This document shows positions 7,702 to 15,089 of a stretch of DNA of 29,954 nt, one piece after another (within the stretch, counting starts at the first letter, position 1; the number at the start of each line of letters is the position of its first letter). Below the pieces are notes generated by a model, which ran no database searches, was not told the DNA's origin, and saw only the letters and a program-made list of their open reading frames with translations. The translations under genes and the position numbers were made by a program. This stretch comes from Gp7-AA10 sp035636095 (GTDB taxonomy: Bacteria; Acidobacteriota; Thermoanaerobaculia; Gp7-AA8): the NCBI GenBank assembly GCA_035636095.1, contig DASPZU010000114.1, positions 1 to 29,954 of the forward strand, in the 5' to 3' direction.

Positions 7702-8246
7702 GACTTTCCTCCTTCTTCGACGCGATCGATCTTGGCAGCCAGCACGAAGTCGCTTCGCGTTAACCCGTCGATCTGGTGCGTCCAGATCGTGACACGGACT
7801 TTACCCCAGGCCAGATAGATATCGGGATGATGCCCCTGCTTTTCGGCGATCGCGCCGATGCTGTTCGTAAAGGCAAGCGCCTCCGCAAAATCCTTGAAGC
7901 GGAATTCCTTCTCGAGGTGATGTTCGCTGACCACGCGCCACTTGGAGCCGAGGTCGATTTGAAGCCTGGAGAGTTCAGGGCCTTGCAGCGGCGGATCGCC
8001 CCCGCGGCAGGGCAGGCATTTCTCTGCTGCGAGTGAATACGGCGCGAGCTGCTGCTCAGTCACGCGATGGCGGAAGACCTCTTTGCCATCAATGTAGATG
8101 ACGGGGACATCGTTGGTGAACCGCTTCTTCAGATCGGGATCGCCATCGATGTCGATCTCTTTTGGCGTCAGGCCGGCGGCGCGGATGGCCTGTTTCGCTT
8201 CATCGCACAGCGGACAATCGTGGCGGGTATAGAGGGTGACTTCCAT
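7698..8246 (-). CDS. Glutaredoxin-like domain fused to pterin-4a-carbinolamine dehydratase
   Basis: 182 residues from the ATG at 8246; the much longer open frame upstream overlaps the divergent dehydrogenase gene and is not real. Residues 1-70 are a small glutaredoxin/thioredoxin-like fold (DUF836 type) with the redox motif C11-P-L-C14 and 'VPVIYIDGKEVFRHR' carrying the cis-proline. Residues 73-176 are a complete pterin-4a-carbinolamine dehydratase: 'AEKCLPCRGGDPPL', 'HHLEKEFRFKDFAEALAF', and the active-site block 'EKQGHHPDIYLAWGKV' with H139/H140, H157 and D166. The dehydratase recycles tetrahydrobiopterin cofactors after aromatic amino acid hydroxylation, and also doubles as a transcription cofactor (DCoH) in animals. 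No hydroxylase gene is visible here. The fusion could couple thiol redox state to pterin recycling; that is inference. Confidence 0.88.
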   Translation of the reverse strand: MEVTLYTRHDCPLCDEAKQAIRAAGLTPKEIDIDGDPDLKKRFTNDVPVIYIDGKEVFRHRVTEQQLAPYSLAAEKCLPCRGGDPPLQGPELSRLQIDLGSKWRVVSEHHLEKEFRFKDFAEALAFTNSIGAIAEKQGHHPDIYLAWGKVRVTIWTHQIDGLTRSDFVLAAKIDRVEEGGKS

Positions 8247-8264
8247 CCGATAGACTCTACTGCA

Positions 8265-9029
8265 GTGGGGGTCAATCTCGATCTGAGCGGCAAAGTCGCG
8301 CTGGTGACGGGCGCGTCGCGCGGCATCGGCCGCGAGACCGCCATTCATCTGGCCCGCGCCGGAGCGCGGGTCGGCGTCAACTATCACCGCAGCAGCAGCG
8401 AGGCGGTCGATGTCGTTCGCGAAATCGGCGAGGCAAAGGCTGTCGCCCTTCACGCCGATGTCGCGGACGCCGCGCAGACGGAGTCGATGATCAACGCGCT
8501 GATCGATCGCTTCGAACGAATCGACATCCTCGTGAACAATGCCGCGACCTTCGACATGAATCCGTTCGACCGCCACGATTACGCGGCCTGGCAACAGGGG
8601 TGGCGCACGACGTTCGATCTCAACGTGTTCGGCGCCGCGAATGCCGCCTACCTGGCGATGCGCTGGATGCGAAAGAACGGCGGTGGCAAGATCATCAACG
8701 TGGCGTCGCGCGCCGCTTTTCGGGGCGAGACTGAATTTGCCGACTACGGCGCCTCCAAGGCCGCGCTCGTCAATTTGACGCGCTCGATTGCGCGCGCGTG
8801 CGCCAGGGACAACATCATCGCAACCTGCGTGGCCCCCGGCTTCATCGAGACGGAAATGGCGCGCTCGGAGCTGGAAGCGCATCGCGAAGAGATCGAGCGG
8901 CAGATTCCGCTGGGCCGGGTCGGAAGCGTCGGCGATGTGGCGGCAGTGATTGTGTTTCTAGCGTCATCGATGGCTGACTACCTCAACGGTGTCACCATCG
9001 ACATCAACGGCGGCTCCTGGTTCCATTGA
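8265..9029 (+). CDS. Short-chain dehydrogenase/reductase (SDR)
   Basis: 254 residues from the GTG at 8265; only 18 bases separate it from the divergent glutaredoxin-dehydratase gene, and the open frame upstream is the shadow of that gene. Classical SDR features: nucleotide-binding 'VTGASRGIG' (residues 14-22), 'NNAA' near residue 91, and the catalytic S148-Y161-x3-K165 set ('NVASRAAFRG', 'YGASKAAL'). The C-terminus 'GVTIDINGGSWFH' is usual for FabG-like oxidoreductases. The arginine just after the glycine-rich motif and the lack of an acidic residue at the end of strand 2 ('GVNYHRSSSE') fit NADP(H) preference. The substrate cannot be predicted; FabG (3-oxoacyl-ACP reductase) is possible but it is not in a fatty acid operon. 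Confidence 0.9.
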   Translation: MGVNLDLSGKVALVTGASRGIGRETAIHLARAGARVGVNYHRSSSEAVDVVREIGEAKAVALHADVADAAQTESMINALIDRFERIDILVNNAATFDMNPFDRHDYAAWQQGWRTTFDLNVFGAANAAYLAMRWMRKNGGGKIINVASRAAFRGETEFADYGASKAALVNLTRSIARACARDNIIATCVAPGFIETEMARSELEAHREEIERQIPLGRVGSVGDVAAVIVFLASSMADYLNGVTIDINGGSWFH

Positions 9030-9077
9030 TGCATAGCACATCATTAGCTGTGCAGGCCCGTGCGCCCGGAGGCGCAG

Positions 9078-9455
9078 GTGAACGACGAAACCCGAAGCGT
9101 TCTCATCGTTGACGACGATGAGTCCATCCGTGTGATGGTTGAGCGCGTCTTGCGACGCGAGAAATATGACGTCGATTCCGCTCGCGACGGCTTCGAAGCG
9201 ATCGAGAGGATCGCTAAGAACAATTACAGCGTGATTCTTCTCGATCTGATGATGCCGGGTCTGGACGGACTGGGCGTACTCGATTACCTCGAGGAGCATC
9301 GTCCCGAGCTCGGAGGCTCGGTCATCATCATGTCGGCAAATTTGCCTGCCGCCGCCGACGCCCACCGCCTGCGAAAAGTCGCGCGCATTTTGCCGAAGCC
9401 GTTCGATCTCAACGATCTGATCGCGCAAATCCGCGGCTCAGATATTGCTCCTTGA
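9078..9455 (+). CDS. Stand-alone response regulator receiver domain
   Basis: 125 residues. The GTG at 9078 is chosen because GGAGG (9068-9072) lies five bases upstream; another GTG at 9060 would add six residues. A single receiver (CheY-like) domain with 'VLIVDDDES' (acidic pocket), phospho-acceptor Asp in 'ILLDLMMPGLDG', the switch Ser in 'VIIMSAN' and the conserved Lys in 'LPKPFD'. There is no output domain, so it would act through a partner protein or in a phosphorelay. No histidine kinase is in the window. It follows the SDR gene by 48 bases and is followed directly by a one-helix membrane protein. Confidence 0.92.
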   Translation: MNDETRSVLIVDDDESIRVMVERVLRREKYDVDSARDGFEAIERIAKNNYSVILLDLMMPGLDGLGVLDYLEEHRPELGGSVIIMSANLPAAADAHRLRKVARILPKPFDLNDLIAQIRGSDIAP

Positions 9456-9662
9456 ATGCGTATGAGCATGTCGGCCCTGTTTGGCATTTTGGTCATCGTC
9501 TCCGCCGCGGTCGCGCTCGCTTTGTTGCTCGCCTACCTGCCCATGCGTCTGCTTTTGGCGCAGATGGCCAAAGCCGTGGCCGCTCCCATTCGCGAGTTCA
9601 TCCAGAGACAACGCGACCGGCGCGAAATGTCACGGCCGACCCCGGACCGTCGAAAGGCATAG
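9456..9662 (+). CDS. Small single-helix membrane protein of unknown function
   Basis: 68 residues. Its ATG directly follows the TGA of the receiver-domain gene, which suggests reinitiation or coupling; a second ATG two codons later is equally possible. Residues ~7-35 are one long hydrophobic stretch ('LFGILVIVSAAVALALLLAY'), followed by an amphipathic, basic C-terminal half ('IREFIQRQRDRREMSR') that would lie in the cytoplasm. No family is recognised. It is supported by tight spacing and typical membrane-protein composition rather than by homology, and it ends three bases before the convergent TlpA-like gene. Confidence 0.6.
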   Translation: MRMSMSALFGILVIVSAAVALALLLAYLPMRLLLAQMAKAVAAPIREFIQRQRDRREMSRPTPDRRKA

Positions 9663-9665
9663 CGC

Positions 9666-10250
9666 TCAGCCCTTTTTTCCGAGAGCCTGCTCGATCACGG
9701 CATCGACCGCGGTAGTCTCGCTCGGCATCACCGCTCCGACCTTCCTCCACGCGATGCGGCCGTCGCGTCCAATGAGAACCGACGTCGGCAGGACCGTGGT
9801 GCGGAGGACATTGGCGACGCGACCCTCGGGGTCGAGCGCGATGGGATAGCTGATCTTGTTTTCTTCGATGAATTTCCTTATCTCGACGTCGCCGCCGCCT
9901 TCGTCAACGCTGACACCGACGACCTTGAAGCCGCGCGCACTGTATTTTTCATGCAGCGCCTGCAACTCGGGAGTTTCGAATCGACACGGCTGACACCACG
10001 TCGCCCATACGTTCAGCAGGACAACGTTGCCTTTCTCGGCTGCCACCTCGAAGGGTTTGCCGTCCAGCAGTTTCGCGGCGTAGGACGGCATCGGGTCGCC
10101 GACCTCGGCGCTTGCCTGCGCCGGCGGGTTGAATCCTGCTTTCGGCTTCGGCGAGGATCGCGGAGCTTCGCGGCTGCATGCCGCCGCCGCGAACAGCACC
10201 AAGACCGCCAGCGCTCTACTCTTCGGTCTCTTCCTCGGGCTTCTTGCCAC
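9666..10250 (-). CDS. TlpA-like thioredoxin-fold lipoprotein
   Basis: 194 residues from a GTG at 10250, which overlaps the last 35 bases of rplY. The basic N-terminus ('RSPRKRPKSR'), hydrophobic core and lipobox 'FAAAAC' (Cys25) mark it as a lipoprotein. A Pro/Lys-rich linker precedes a TlpA/ResA/redoxin domain with 'VVLLNVWATWCQPCRFETPE', giving the W-C-Q-P-C active site, and a cis-Pro in 'TVLPTSVLIG'. Such proteins reduce disulfides in the periplasm, for instance in apocytochrome c before heme attachment. A link to the multiheme cytochromes 8 kb away is possible but only inference. The start could be internal to the chosen one, but the positive n-region fits this start. Confidence 0.9.
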   Translation of the reverse strand: MARSPRKRPKSRALAVLVLFAAAACSREAPRSSPKPKAGFNPPAQASAEVGDPMPSYAAKLLDGKPFEVAAEKGNVVLLNVWATWCQPCRFETPELQALHEKYSARGFKVVGVSVDEGGGDVEIRKFIEENKISYPIALDPEGRVANVLRTTVLPTSVLIGRDGRIAWRKVGAVMPSETTAVDAVIEQALGKKG

Positions 10251-10884
10251 GCGCGATGACCTCCGGCTCCATCGGCACCGCCTCGGCAGGCGCAGCTTCC
10301 GGCGCCACAGGCACTTCTTCAGCGCGCAGATGCGTCACGCCGACCACGACGCGATCGGGGTCATCCAGAATCTTGACTCCCTCCGGCGCGGTCAGATCGG
10401 AAATTCGGAAATATTCGTGCATGCCGAGGTTCGAGATGTCGACGTCGACCTTGTCGGGAATCGCGTTGGGAAGACACTCGACATGAAGATCGCGGACCTG
10501 GAAATCGAGCAGACCGCCTTCCTTCACGCCAATGGGCGTACCGTTGATGTGAACGGGCACGGTGGTGCGGACGACCTCGTTCATCACGATGCGGATGAAG
10601 TCGATGTGCGTCATCTTGCGGCTGATCGGATCGATCTGGATTTCTTTGATCATGGCGTGGCGCTGCTGATCGGTCCCCGACATCTTGAGCAGAAAGATCG
10701 AGCGGACTCCGTGCTCGCTCTTCTGAATGAGGTCGGTGACTGCCTTGCGATCGACCATGATGGGAACGGTCTCGCGATGCCCGCCATAGACGACCGCCGG
10801 GACCTTGCCCTGCTGCCGAAGTCGTCGCGATGCACCCTTCCCCGCTTCCTCCCGGCGCAAGACCTCGAGTGTTAGCTCAGCCAT
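10216..10884 (-). CDS. rplY: 50S ribosomal protein L25 (bL25), CTC/TL5 long form
   Basis: 222 residues, the long two-domain form. The N-terminal 5S-rRNA-binding domain has 'EVLRREEAGKGASRRLRQQG' followed by 'KVPAVVYGG' (residues 6-34); the C-terminal TL5 domain includes 'VEVDISNL'-type strand 'KVDVDISNLGMHEYFRISDL'. It ends in an acidic tail (EEETEE). bL25 stabilises 5S rRNA in the central protuberance of the large subunit. AAGGAG (10891-10896 on the complement) sits six bases before the ATG. It follows prs by 71 bases, the usual prs-rplY order in bacteria, and overlaps the TlpA-like gene. Confidence 0.95.
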   Translation of the reverse strand: MAELTLEVLRREEAGKGASRRLRQQGKVPAVVYGGHRETVPIMVDRKAVTDLIQKSEHGVRSIFLLKMSGTDQQRHAMIKEIQIDPISRKMTHIDFIRIVMNEVVRTTVPVHINGTPIGVKEGGLLDFQVRDLHVECLPNAIPDKVDVDISNLGMHEYFRISDLTAPEGVKILDDPDRVVVGVTHLRAEEVPVAPEAAPAEAVPMEPEVIARGKKPEEETEE

Positions 10885-10955
10885 GACAGACTCCTTGTGA
10901 CTTTGGTACGACGAGAGTCGCTAAACCCAGCGGATTCAGCAAAATTCCCGGTTTT

Positions 10956-11900
10956 TCACATCTCGAAAAGCGAGCTGACCGAGTCCTCGCTATGGATCCG
11001 CTTGATGGCCTCGGCCAGCAGCTCGCCGATGGAGAGCGTCTTGAGCTTCGGGCACTCCTGCTCCTTGTCGATGGTGGGCATGCTGTTGGTGGCGATGACG
11101 CGCTCGAGCGGTGAGTTATTGATGCGCTGCACAGCCGGTCCGGAGAGCACCGCATGCGTACAGGACGCCGAAATGGAGCGAGCTCCCTGCGCCATCAGCG
11201 CTTCGGTCGTATGGATGAGAGTGCCGGCGGTGTCGATGATGTCATCGACCACGAAGACGTTGCGCCCCTCCACATCGCCGATGATGTGCATCACTTCGGT
11301 CTGATTGGCCGCGACACGGCGCTTGTCGATAATGGCCAGCGTCGCGCCGAGACGCTTGGCGTAGGCCCGGGCGCGCTCGACGCCTCCGGCATCCGGCGAC
11401 ACGATGGTGAGATCGGACATCTCCAGATCCCGCAAATATCGAACGATGACCGGGTTCGCGAAAAGGTGATCAACAGGGATGTTGAAGAAGCCCTGGATCT
11501 GCGAGGCGTGGAGATCGAGCGTGAGCACGCGATCGGCGCCGGCGGCACTGATCAAATCGGCGCAGAGTTTCGAGGTGATCGGAACGCGCGGCTTGTCTTT
11601 TCGATCCTGACGCGCGTAACCGTAGTATGGAATGACAGCCGTGATGCGGCGAGCCGAGGAGCGCTTGAATGCATCGAGCATGATGAGCAGCTCCATCAGG
11701 TTGTCGTTCACCGGCGGTGAGGTCGGTTGAATGATGAACACGTCGGCGCCGCGCACGTTCTCGTCGATCTGCACGTAGTTCTCGCCGTCCGAAAAGCTGT
11801 ACAGCGAAACGCGTCCCGGCTCGATTTCCAGCTTGCAACAGATTTCCTGCGCCAGCGTCGGGTGTGAGCGGCCGGTGAAAACTTTCAGAGGACCGTACAA
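10956..11900 (-). CDS. prs: Ribose-phosphate pyrophosphokinase (PRPP synthetase)
   Basis: 314 residues, normal family length. It makes PRPP from ribose 5-phosphate and ATP for nucleotide, His and Trp synthesis. Diagnostic motifs: 'PYYGYARQDRKDKPR' (ATP site), 'DLHASQIQGFFNIPVDHL' (~residues 130-147), 'PDAGGVERARAYAK', and the PRPP loop 'VFVVDDIIDTAGT' (~residues 218-230). The family-typical N-terminus 'YGPLKVFTGRSHP' starts at a TTG codon (11900), with no ATG or GTG nearby. A TATAAT hexamer lies 9 bases upstream, so a near-leaderless transcript is possible. The gene is 10 bases after the TonB-C-like gene and close to an orotate phosphoribosyltransferase gene, which uses PRPP. Confidence 0.96.
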   Translation of the reverse strand: MYGPLKVFTGRSHPTLAQEICCKLEIEPGRVSLYSFSDGENYVQIDENVRGADVFIIQPTSPPVNDNLMELLIMLDAFKRSSARRITAVIPYYGYARQDRKDKPRVPITSKLCADLISAAGADRVLTLDLHASQIQGFFNIPVDHLFANPVIVRYLRDLEMSDLTIVSPDAGGVERARAYAKRLGATLAIIDKRRVAANQTEVMHIIGDVEGRNVFVVDDIIDTAGTLIHTTEALMAQGARSISASCTHAVLSGPAVQRINNSPLERVIATNSMPTIDKEQECPKLKTLSIGELLAEAIKRIHSEDSVSSLFEM

Positions 11901-11909
11901 AGCGGCGAG

Positions 11910-11915
11910 ATTATA
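11910..11915 (-). promoter_or_regulatory. Candidate -10 box for prs
   Basis: Perfect TATAAT on the minus strand, overlapping the stop codon of the upstream gene and ending 9 bases before the TTG start of prs. No clear -35 element is visible. Confidence 0.35.
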
Positions 11916-12480
11916 TCGGTTCGTGAGACGCCGCCGATCTGACGACCGGCTGGCCGTTCACGACCTCGAATAAGAAGGAGACATCGAAGAACGTCTTCAG
12001 CGTTCGCTGCGCGGACAAAATGCGAAAGTCGGGCTTGCCATCCCCGTCGGAATCCGGACCGGGACGGAACTTCCGAATGCGAGGCGGCTGACACCGCCAG
12101 CGCATCAGCGTCGTCTCGACTGCTTTTTCGAATGTTGCTCGATACGGATCATCCGTCGAGTTCGCGACCGGACTCGGAACGACACTCAGCGCGTTTCCTC
12201 TCTCGTCAAACATCACGCGAACCGCCACGGTGTGGGGCGTGAGATGCAGCGGGACGAGTTCCGGTGGGTAGATTGGCGGCGGATTCTCGGGACGGAGGCG
12301 CGGTGCGACGAAGTCCTCATCAGGACCGAGCTGCACCGTCGGCGCATTCGGATCGGCGACGAGTTTCGCCGAGACCTCGCCGCTGGCGGGAGAAATGATG
12401 GCGACATCACGAGGCTGGATCGCCTGCGGCCGGCTGCTGCAGGCTACAAAAATGATGAAAATCCATCGCGCGCGTGTCAT
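11911..12480 (-). CDS. Putative lipoprotein with TonB-C-like domain
   Basis: 189 residues; the ATG at 12480 overlaps the stop of the phosphoribosyltransferase gene. The short N-terminus 'RARWIFIIFVACSSRP' looks like a lipoprotein signal with Cys14. The middle has 'PPIYPPELVPLHLTPHTVAV' followed by 'RVMFDERGNALSVVPSPVAN' and 'FEKAVETTLMRWRCQPP', the V-x-V-x-F-D-x-x-G ... A-x-x-x-x-x-x-W pattern of TonB C-terminal-like domains. A Ca-binding-like 'DSDGDGKPDF' loop follows. TonB itself has an N-terminal membrane anchor and long proline arm, which are lacking here, so this is more likely a periplasmic TonB-C-like domain protein of unknown partner. Domain call moderate; role unknown. Confidence 0.6.
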   Translation of the reverse strand: MTRARWIFIIFVACSSRPQAIQPRDVAIISPASGEVSAKLVADPNAPTVQLGPDEDFVAPRLRPENPPPIYPPELVPLHLTPHTVAVRVMFDERGNALSVVPSPVANSTDDPYRATFEKAVETTLMRWRCQPPRIRKFRPGPDSDGDGKPDFRILSAQRTLKTFFDVSFLFEVVNGQPVVRSAASHEPI

Positions 12481-13052
12481 TGCGTGAGCGGCTTCCCATC
12501 AGCACACATCGGGCACTCCCCAGGGGGCCAGAGATTGTTTGGCAACCGAATGAGACTTTCGAGCGGAATGTGGTTTGCCGCCGCGAATTCGACGAAGGCG
12601 TTACCAAGAACGGCCAGCGACGCGACCACCGCTGTCTCCGCGCCACACTCGATGAGATCTGAAAGCGTGCCGCGGACCGCAGAGCCGGCGCTGATGACGT
12701 CATTCACGATCGCCACGCGCCGTCCGCGAAGTTCGTCGCGCAATGTCTGCGGAATTCGATAAGTCACCGGGTACAACGTGTCGACCTTCTGGCCGTCGAA
12801 TCTTTCCGCGTACGTGAAGGTCGTCTGCAAACGCGATGCGACCATCAGCGCGATGAACGCGCCTTCGACCAGCGGACCGCAGACGGCCTCGATGGCGTAC
12901 GGTTTCAATCGATCCGCGAGCTCATGCGCCAGCTTCGTTACCGGCTCCGGTCGAAGGCAAAGTCGCTCGAGATCAATCCAGGTGTCGCTGTGGTGACCCG
13001 ATTCGTAACGAAAGTGGCCCTTCCGGACCGGAAGGAGATCGAAGGGTCGCAT
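12477..13052 (-). CDS. Orotate phosphoribosyltransferase-like protein (PyrE family)
   Basis: 191 residues from the ATG at 13052, two bases after the cupin stop; the open frame continues upstream only as an overlap with the cupin gene. A type I phosphoribosyltransferase fold: 'GHFRYESGHHSDTWIDLERL' near the N-terminus resembles OPRT 'GHF.L.SG.HS..Y.D', 'VCGPLVEGAFIALMVA' is the substrate region, and 'RRVAIVNDVISAGSAVRGTL' is the PRPP-binding loop (usually V-D-D-V-I-T-T-G). The loop has N-D for D-D. OPRT converts orotate and PRPP to OMP in pyrimidine synthesis. The basic K-x-K-x-H catalytic loop is not obvious, so activity on another base is possible. The C-terminus has a C-x-x-C ('GECPMC') that is not usual. 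It lies in the same gene string as prs. Confidence 0.78.
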   Translation of the reverse strand: MRPFDLLPVRKGHFRYESGHHSDTWIDLERLCLRPEPVTKLAHELADRLKPYAIEAVCGPLVEGAFIALMVASRLQTTFTYAERFDGQKVDTLYPVTYRIPQTLRDELRGRRVAIVNDVISAGSAVRGTLSDLIECGAETAVVASLAVLGNAFVEFAAANHIPLESLIRLPNNLWPPGECPMCADGKPLTQ

Positions 13053-13054
13053 CT

Positions 13055-13414
13055 CTACTTGGTGTAGTGCTGCGCGCCCTGCAGATGCAGCGAAACGTAC
13101 GGTTCGTTTCCAACAACCCAACTGTCGTGCGGTATAGGTGGAATGTAGAAGACACATCCCGGCCGCAACTCGATCTGTGTTCCGTCCGAATATTGGGCTA
13201 CAGCGCGTCCCGATAAGACTATGCCGAGGTGCTCGACGTTGCAGAGGGGCTTTTTGGCCGTCGGAGCAACGTCGACAGACCATTTCCATCCCGGCTGATA
13301 CGTTGCTTTGCCGATGGTCGTGCCATTGACCGTGACCACTTCGAAGCGTCCTCTTGGAAACTCCCGAACCTCGTCGGGCTTGTCGAAATACTTGATCAGG
13401 TGACCATGCATCAT
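13055..13414 (-). CDS. Cupin-domain protein
   Basis: 119 residues from the ATG at 13414 (the next codon is also ATG; a TTG nine codons further up would extend it without domain support). A single cupin barrel: 'GWKWSVDVAPTAKKPLCNVE' followed by 'HLGIVLSGRAVAQYSDGTQI' covers motif 1, and 'GCVFYIPPIPHDSWVVGNEP' motif 2 with a His. The usual G-x5-H-x-H-x3-E metal site is only partly kept (H around 'VEHLG' and the motif 2 His), so metal binding is uncertain. Small cupins serve as isomerases, dioxygenases or ligand-binding regulators, and nothing here decides which. Head of the minus-strand string leading to prs and rplY; divergent from the patatin gene. Confidence 0.78.
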   Translation of the reverse strand: MMHGHLIKYFDKPDEVREFPRGRFEVVTVNGTTIGKATYQPGWKWSVDVAPTAKKPLCNVEHLGIVLSGRAVAQYSDGTQIELRPGCVFYIPPIPHDSWVVGNEPYVSLHLQGAQHYTK

Positions 13415-13465
13415 TCCAGTGTACCGACGTTTTCGACGCAAATTTTCTACACTACGTAGAGCAGC

Positions 13466-14605
13466 ATGCCCGAAAAGCCCTCGAGCGCCCTCGTCCTCAC
13501 CGGAGGTGGTGCTCGCGCCGCGTATCAGGTCGGCGTTCTGCGGGCCATGGCGCGGTTTCTGCCCAACGCGAAATTCGACATCATCACCGGCGTCTCGGCG
13601 GGCGCCATCAATGCCGTTTTTCTAGCGTCGAGGAGCGGGCTGCTCAGCGATATCGTCGAGCAGTTGAGCGCCGTTTGGCGCGCGCTCAGCGTCGGCGACA
13701 TCATGCGGATCGATTCTCCGGCGCTCGTGCGCAGCGTGCTGGCGTGGGGCACCAAGCTGATCTCGGGCGGCGCGCCGGTCGCGCCCCGCGTGCAGGGACT
13801 GGTCGACACGACGCCGCTACGAAAGCTGCTGGAACGGCTTTTTCCGCTAAACGCGAAAGGCGAAATCGCAGGACTGGCGGAAAGCCTGGCCAGGCACGAT
13901 CCGAACGCGGTCGCCGTCACGACCCTTGATTACACGACCGGTCGGACAGTCACGTGGGTCGAAGGAACCAACATCGAGGTGTGGGAGCGGCCGCTGCGGC
14001 GAAGCGTGCTCGCGAACATCTCCGTGGAGCACATCATGGCATCGGCAGCGCTGCCCATCATTTTTCCGGCCATCAAACTGGCACGTCACTACCACGGCGA
14101 CGGCGGCATCCGCCTCTCTGCTCCGCTCGCGCCGGCGCTGCACCTCGGCGCGACCCGAATGTTGGCGATCTCCACGCACTACGAGAAGACGTTTTCGGAA
14201 GCGGACGAACCGCAGACGATCGGCTACCCGCCGCTGGCGCAGATCCTTGGGCAGCTCGCCAACTCGGTATTCCTCGACGTGATGGACGAAGACGCCATCC
14301 GCATGCAGCGCTCGAATGAATTTCTCCGCGAGCTCCCGCCCGAGCGGCGCCACGGATTCCGGATCGTCGACTTCGCGAACATCCGGCCATCCCAGGACCT
14401 CGGCAACCTGGCAGCCGGATACGAGCCCCAGCTCCCCCGCGCCTTCCGCTTCATGACACGCAGCCTGGGCACACGCGAGACGTCGAACGCGGACTTTCTG
14501 AGCCTGTTGATGTTCGTGCCGGAGTATCTGCAGAAGCTGATCGAAGTCGGCGAAGCCGACGGCCAGGCGCGCAAAGATGAAATCGTGAAGCTGCTCGCTA
14601 CTTGA
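13466..14605 (+). CDS. Patatin-like phospholipase
   Basis: 379 residues. Lipid acyl hydrolase with a Ser-Asp dyad. The oxyanion-hole motif 'LTGGGARAAYQVGVLRAM' (residues 11-28), nucleophile elbow G-V-S44-A-G, and the catalytic D212 in 'HGDGGIRL' are all present and correctly spaced. The region after the D-G-G ('LAPALHLGATRMLAISTHYE') matches bacterial patatins of the RssA/YlbK type. There is no signal peptide, so a cytoplasmic or membrane-associated enzyme is likely, with a role in membrane lipid turnover. Its 3' end overlaps the convergent MoaF-like gene by 8 bases. There is no SD; a TACACT hexamer lies 12 bases before the ATG. Confidence 0.93.
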   Translation: MPEKPSSALVLTGGGARAAYQVGVLRAMARFLPNAKFDIITGVSAGAINAVFLASRSGLLSDIVEQLSAVWRALSVGDIMRIDSPALVRSVLAWGTKLISGGAPVAPRVQGLVDTTPLRKLLERLFPLNAKGEIAGLAESLARHDPNAVAVTTLDYTTGRTVTWVEGTNIEVWERPLRRSVLANISVEHIMASAALPIIFPAIKLARHYHGDGGIRLSAPLAPALHLGATRMLAISTHYEKTFSEADEPQTIGYPPLAQILGQLANSVFLDVMDEDAIRMQRSNEFLRELPPERRHGFRIVDFANIRPSQDLGNLAAGYEPQLPRAFRFMTRSLGTRETSNADFLSLLMFVPEYLQKLIEVGEADGQARKDEIVKLLAT

Positions 14606-14933
14606 CGACTTCGAACGTACCGGCCACCGGAAACCACTGCTTGTCGTTCGACGCGATGCCGTAAATCTTTCCGGTGTCGTAGTTCATCGCGACCGTGAGC
14701 GTAAATCCGTGATCCCCGAGATAGGAAACGAGCTCCACGTCCGGTGCGACTTCGAATGAAGCGTACTTCTTCACGCGAGTGCCATTACCTTGCGCACTTC
14801 CTGCCTGCACTTCGCGAAATACGACGCTTCCGTCGTTTTCGAATGTGTGGTCGTACGTCTTTCCGGCCGTCGGACCTTCGGTCCATTTCCATCGGACGGT
14901 GTGACCTTTCACCAGTGGGATGGTATGGGGCAT
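14598..14933 (-). CDS. MoaF-like small beta-barrel protein
   Basis: 111 residues from the ATG at 14933, which has a strong GAGGAGG ribosome-binding site just upstream; the longer frame above it is not coding. 'VRWKWTEGPTAGKTYDHTFE' early in the protein, 'VELVSYLGDHGFTLTVAMNY', and the ending 'WFPVAGTFEVVK' match the lipocalin-like proteins annotated as MoaF-related. In MoaF proper the domain occurs twice and is tied to molybdopterin cofactor genes; here only one domain exists and no molybdenum genes are near, so the physiological ligand is unknown. No signal peptide. Confidence 0.7.
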   Translation of the reverse strand: MPHTIPLVKGHTVRWKWTEGPTAGKTYDHTFENDGSVVFREVQAGSAQGNGTRVKKYASFEVAPDVELVSYLGDHGFTLTVAMNYDTGKIYGIASNDKQWFPVAGTFEVVK

Positions 14934-15049
14934 GCTCGCCTCCTCGCCTCGATTTGTGCAGGAAGCATACCTCGCCTCGCATCCAACCCTTTCGGCCGCG
15001 CAGTGTCGGATCGTGTCGGCGTCCTGCGTCAACGCGGCGAACCGGCCGC

Positions 15050-15078
15050 TTGACGCCAAGCACTTTGCGCAATAAAGT
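15050..15078 (+). promoter_or_regulatory. Candidate sigma70-type promoter of the alpha/beta hydrolase gene
   Basis: TTGACG (15050-15055), 17-base spacer, TAAAGT (15073-15078). The ATG is at 15090, so the leader would be only a few bases. It lies in the 156-base gap between the divergent MoaF-like gene and the hydrolase; otherwise I see nothing in that gap. Confidence 0.4.
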
Positions 15079-15089
15079 CCGACGTCCCG

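Noticed and set aside
9666..9680. CCTTTTTTCC as a terminator T-tract for the 68-residue protein gene
   Set aside because: The bases encode the Lys-Lys-Gly end of the convergent TlpA-like protein and no good stem precedes them.
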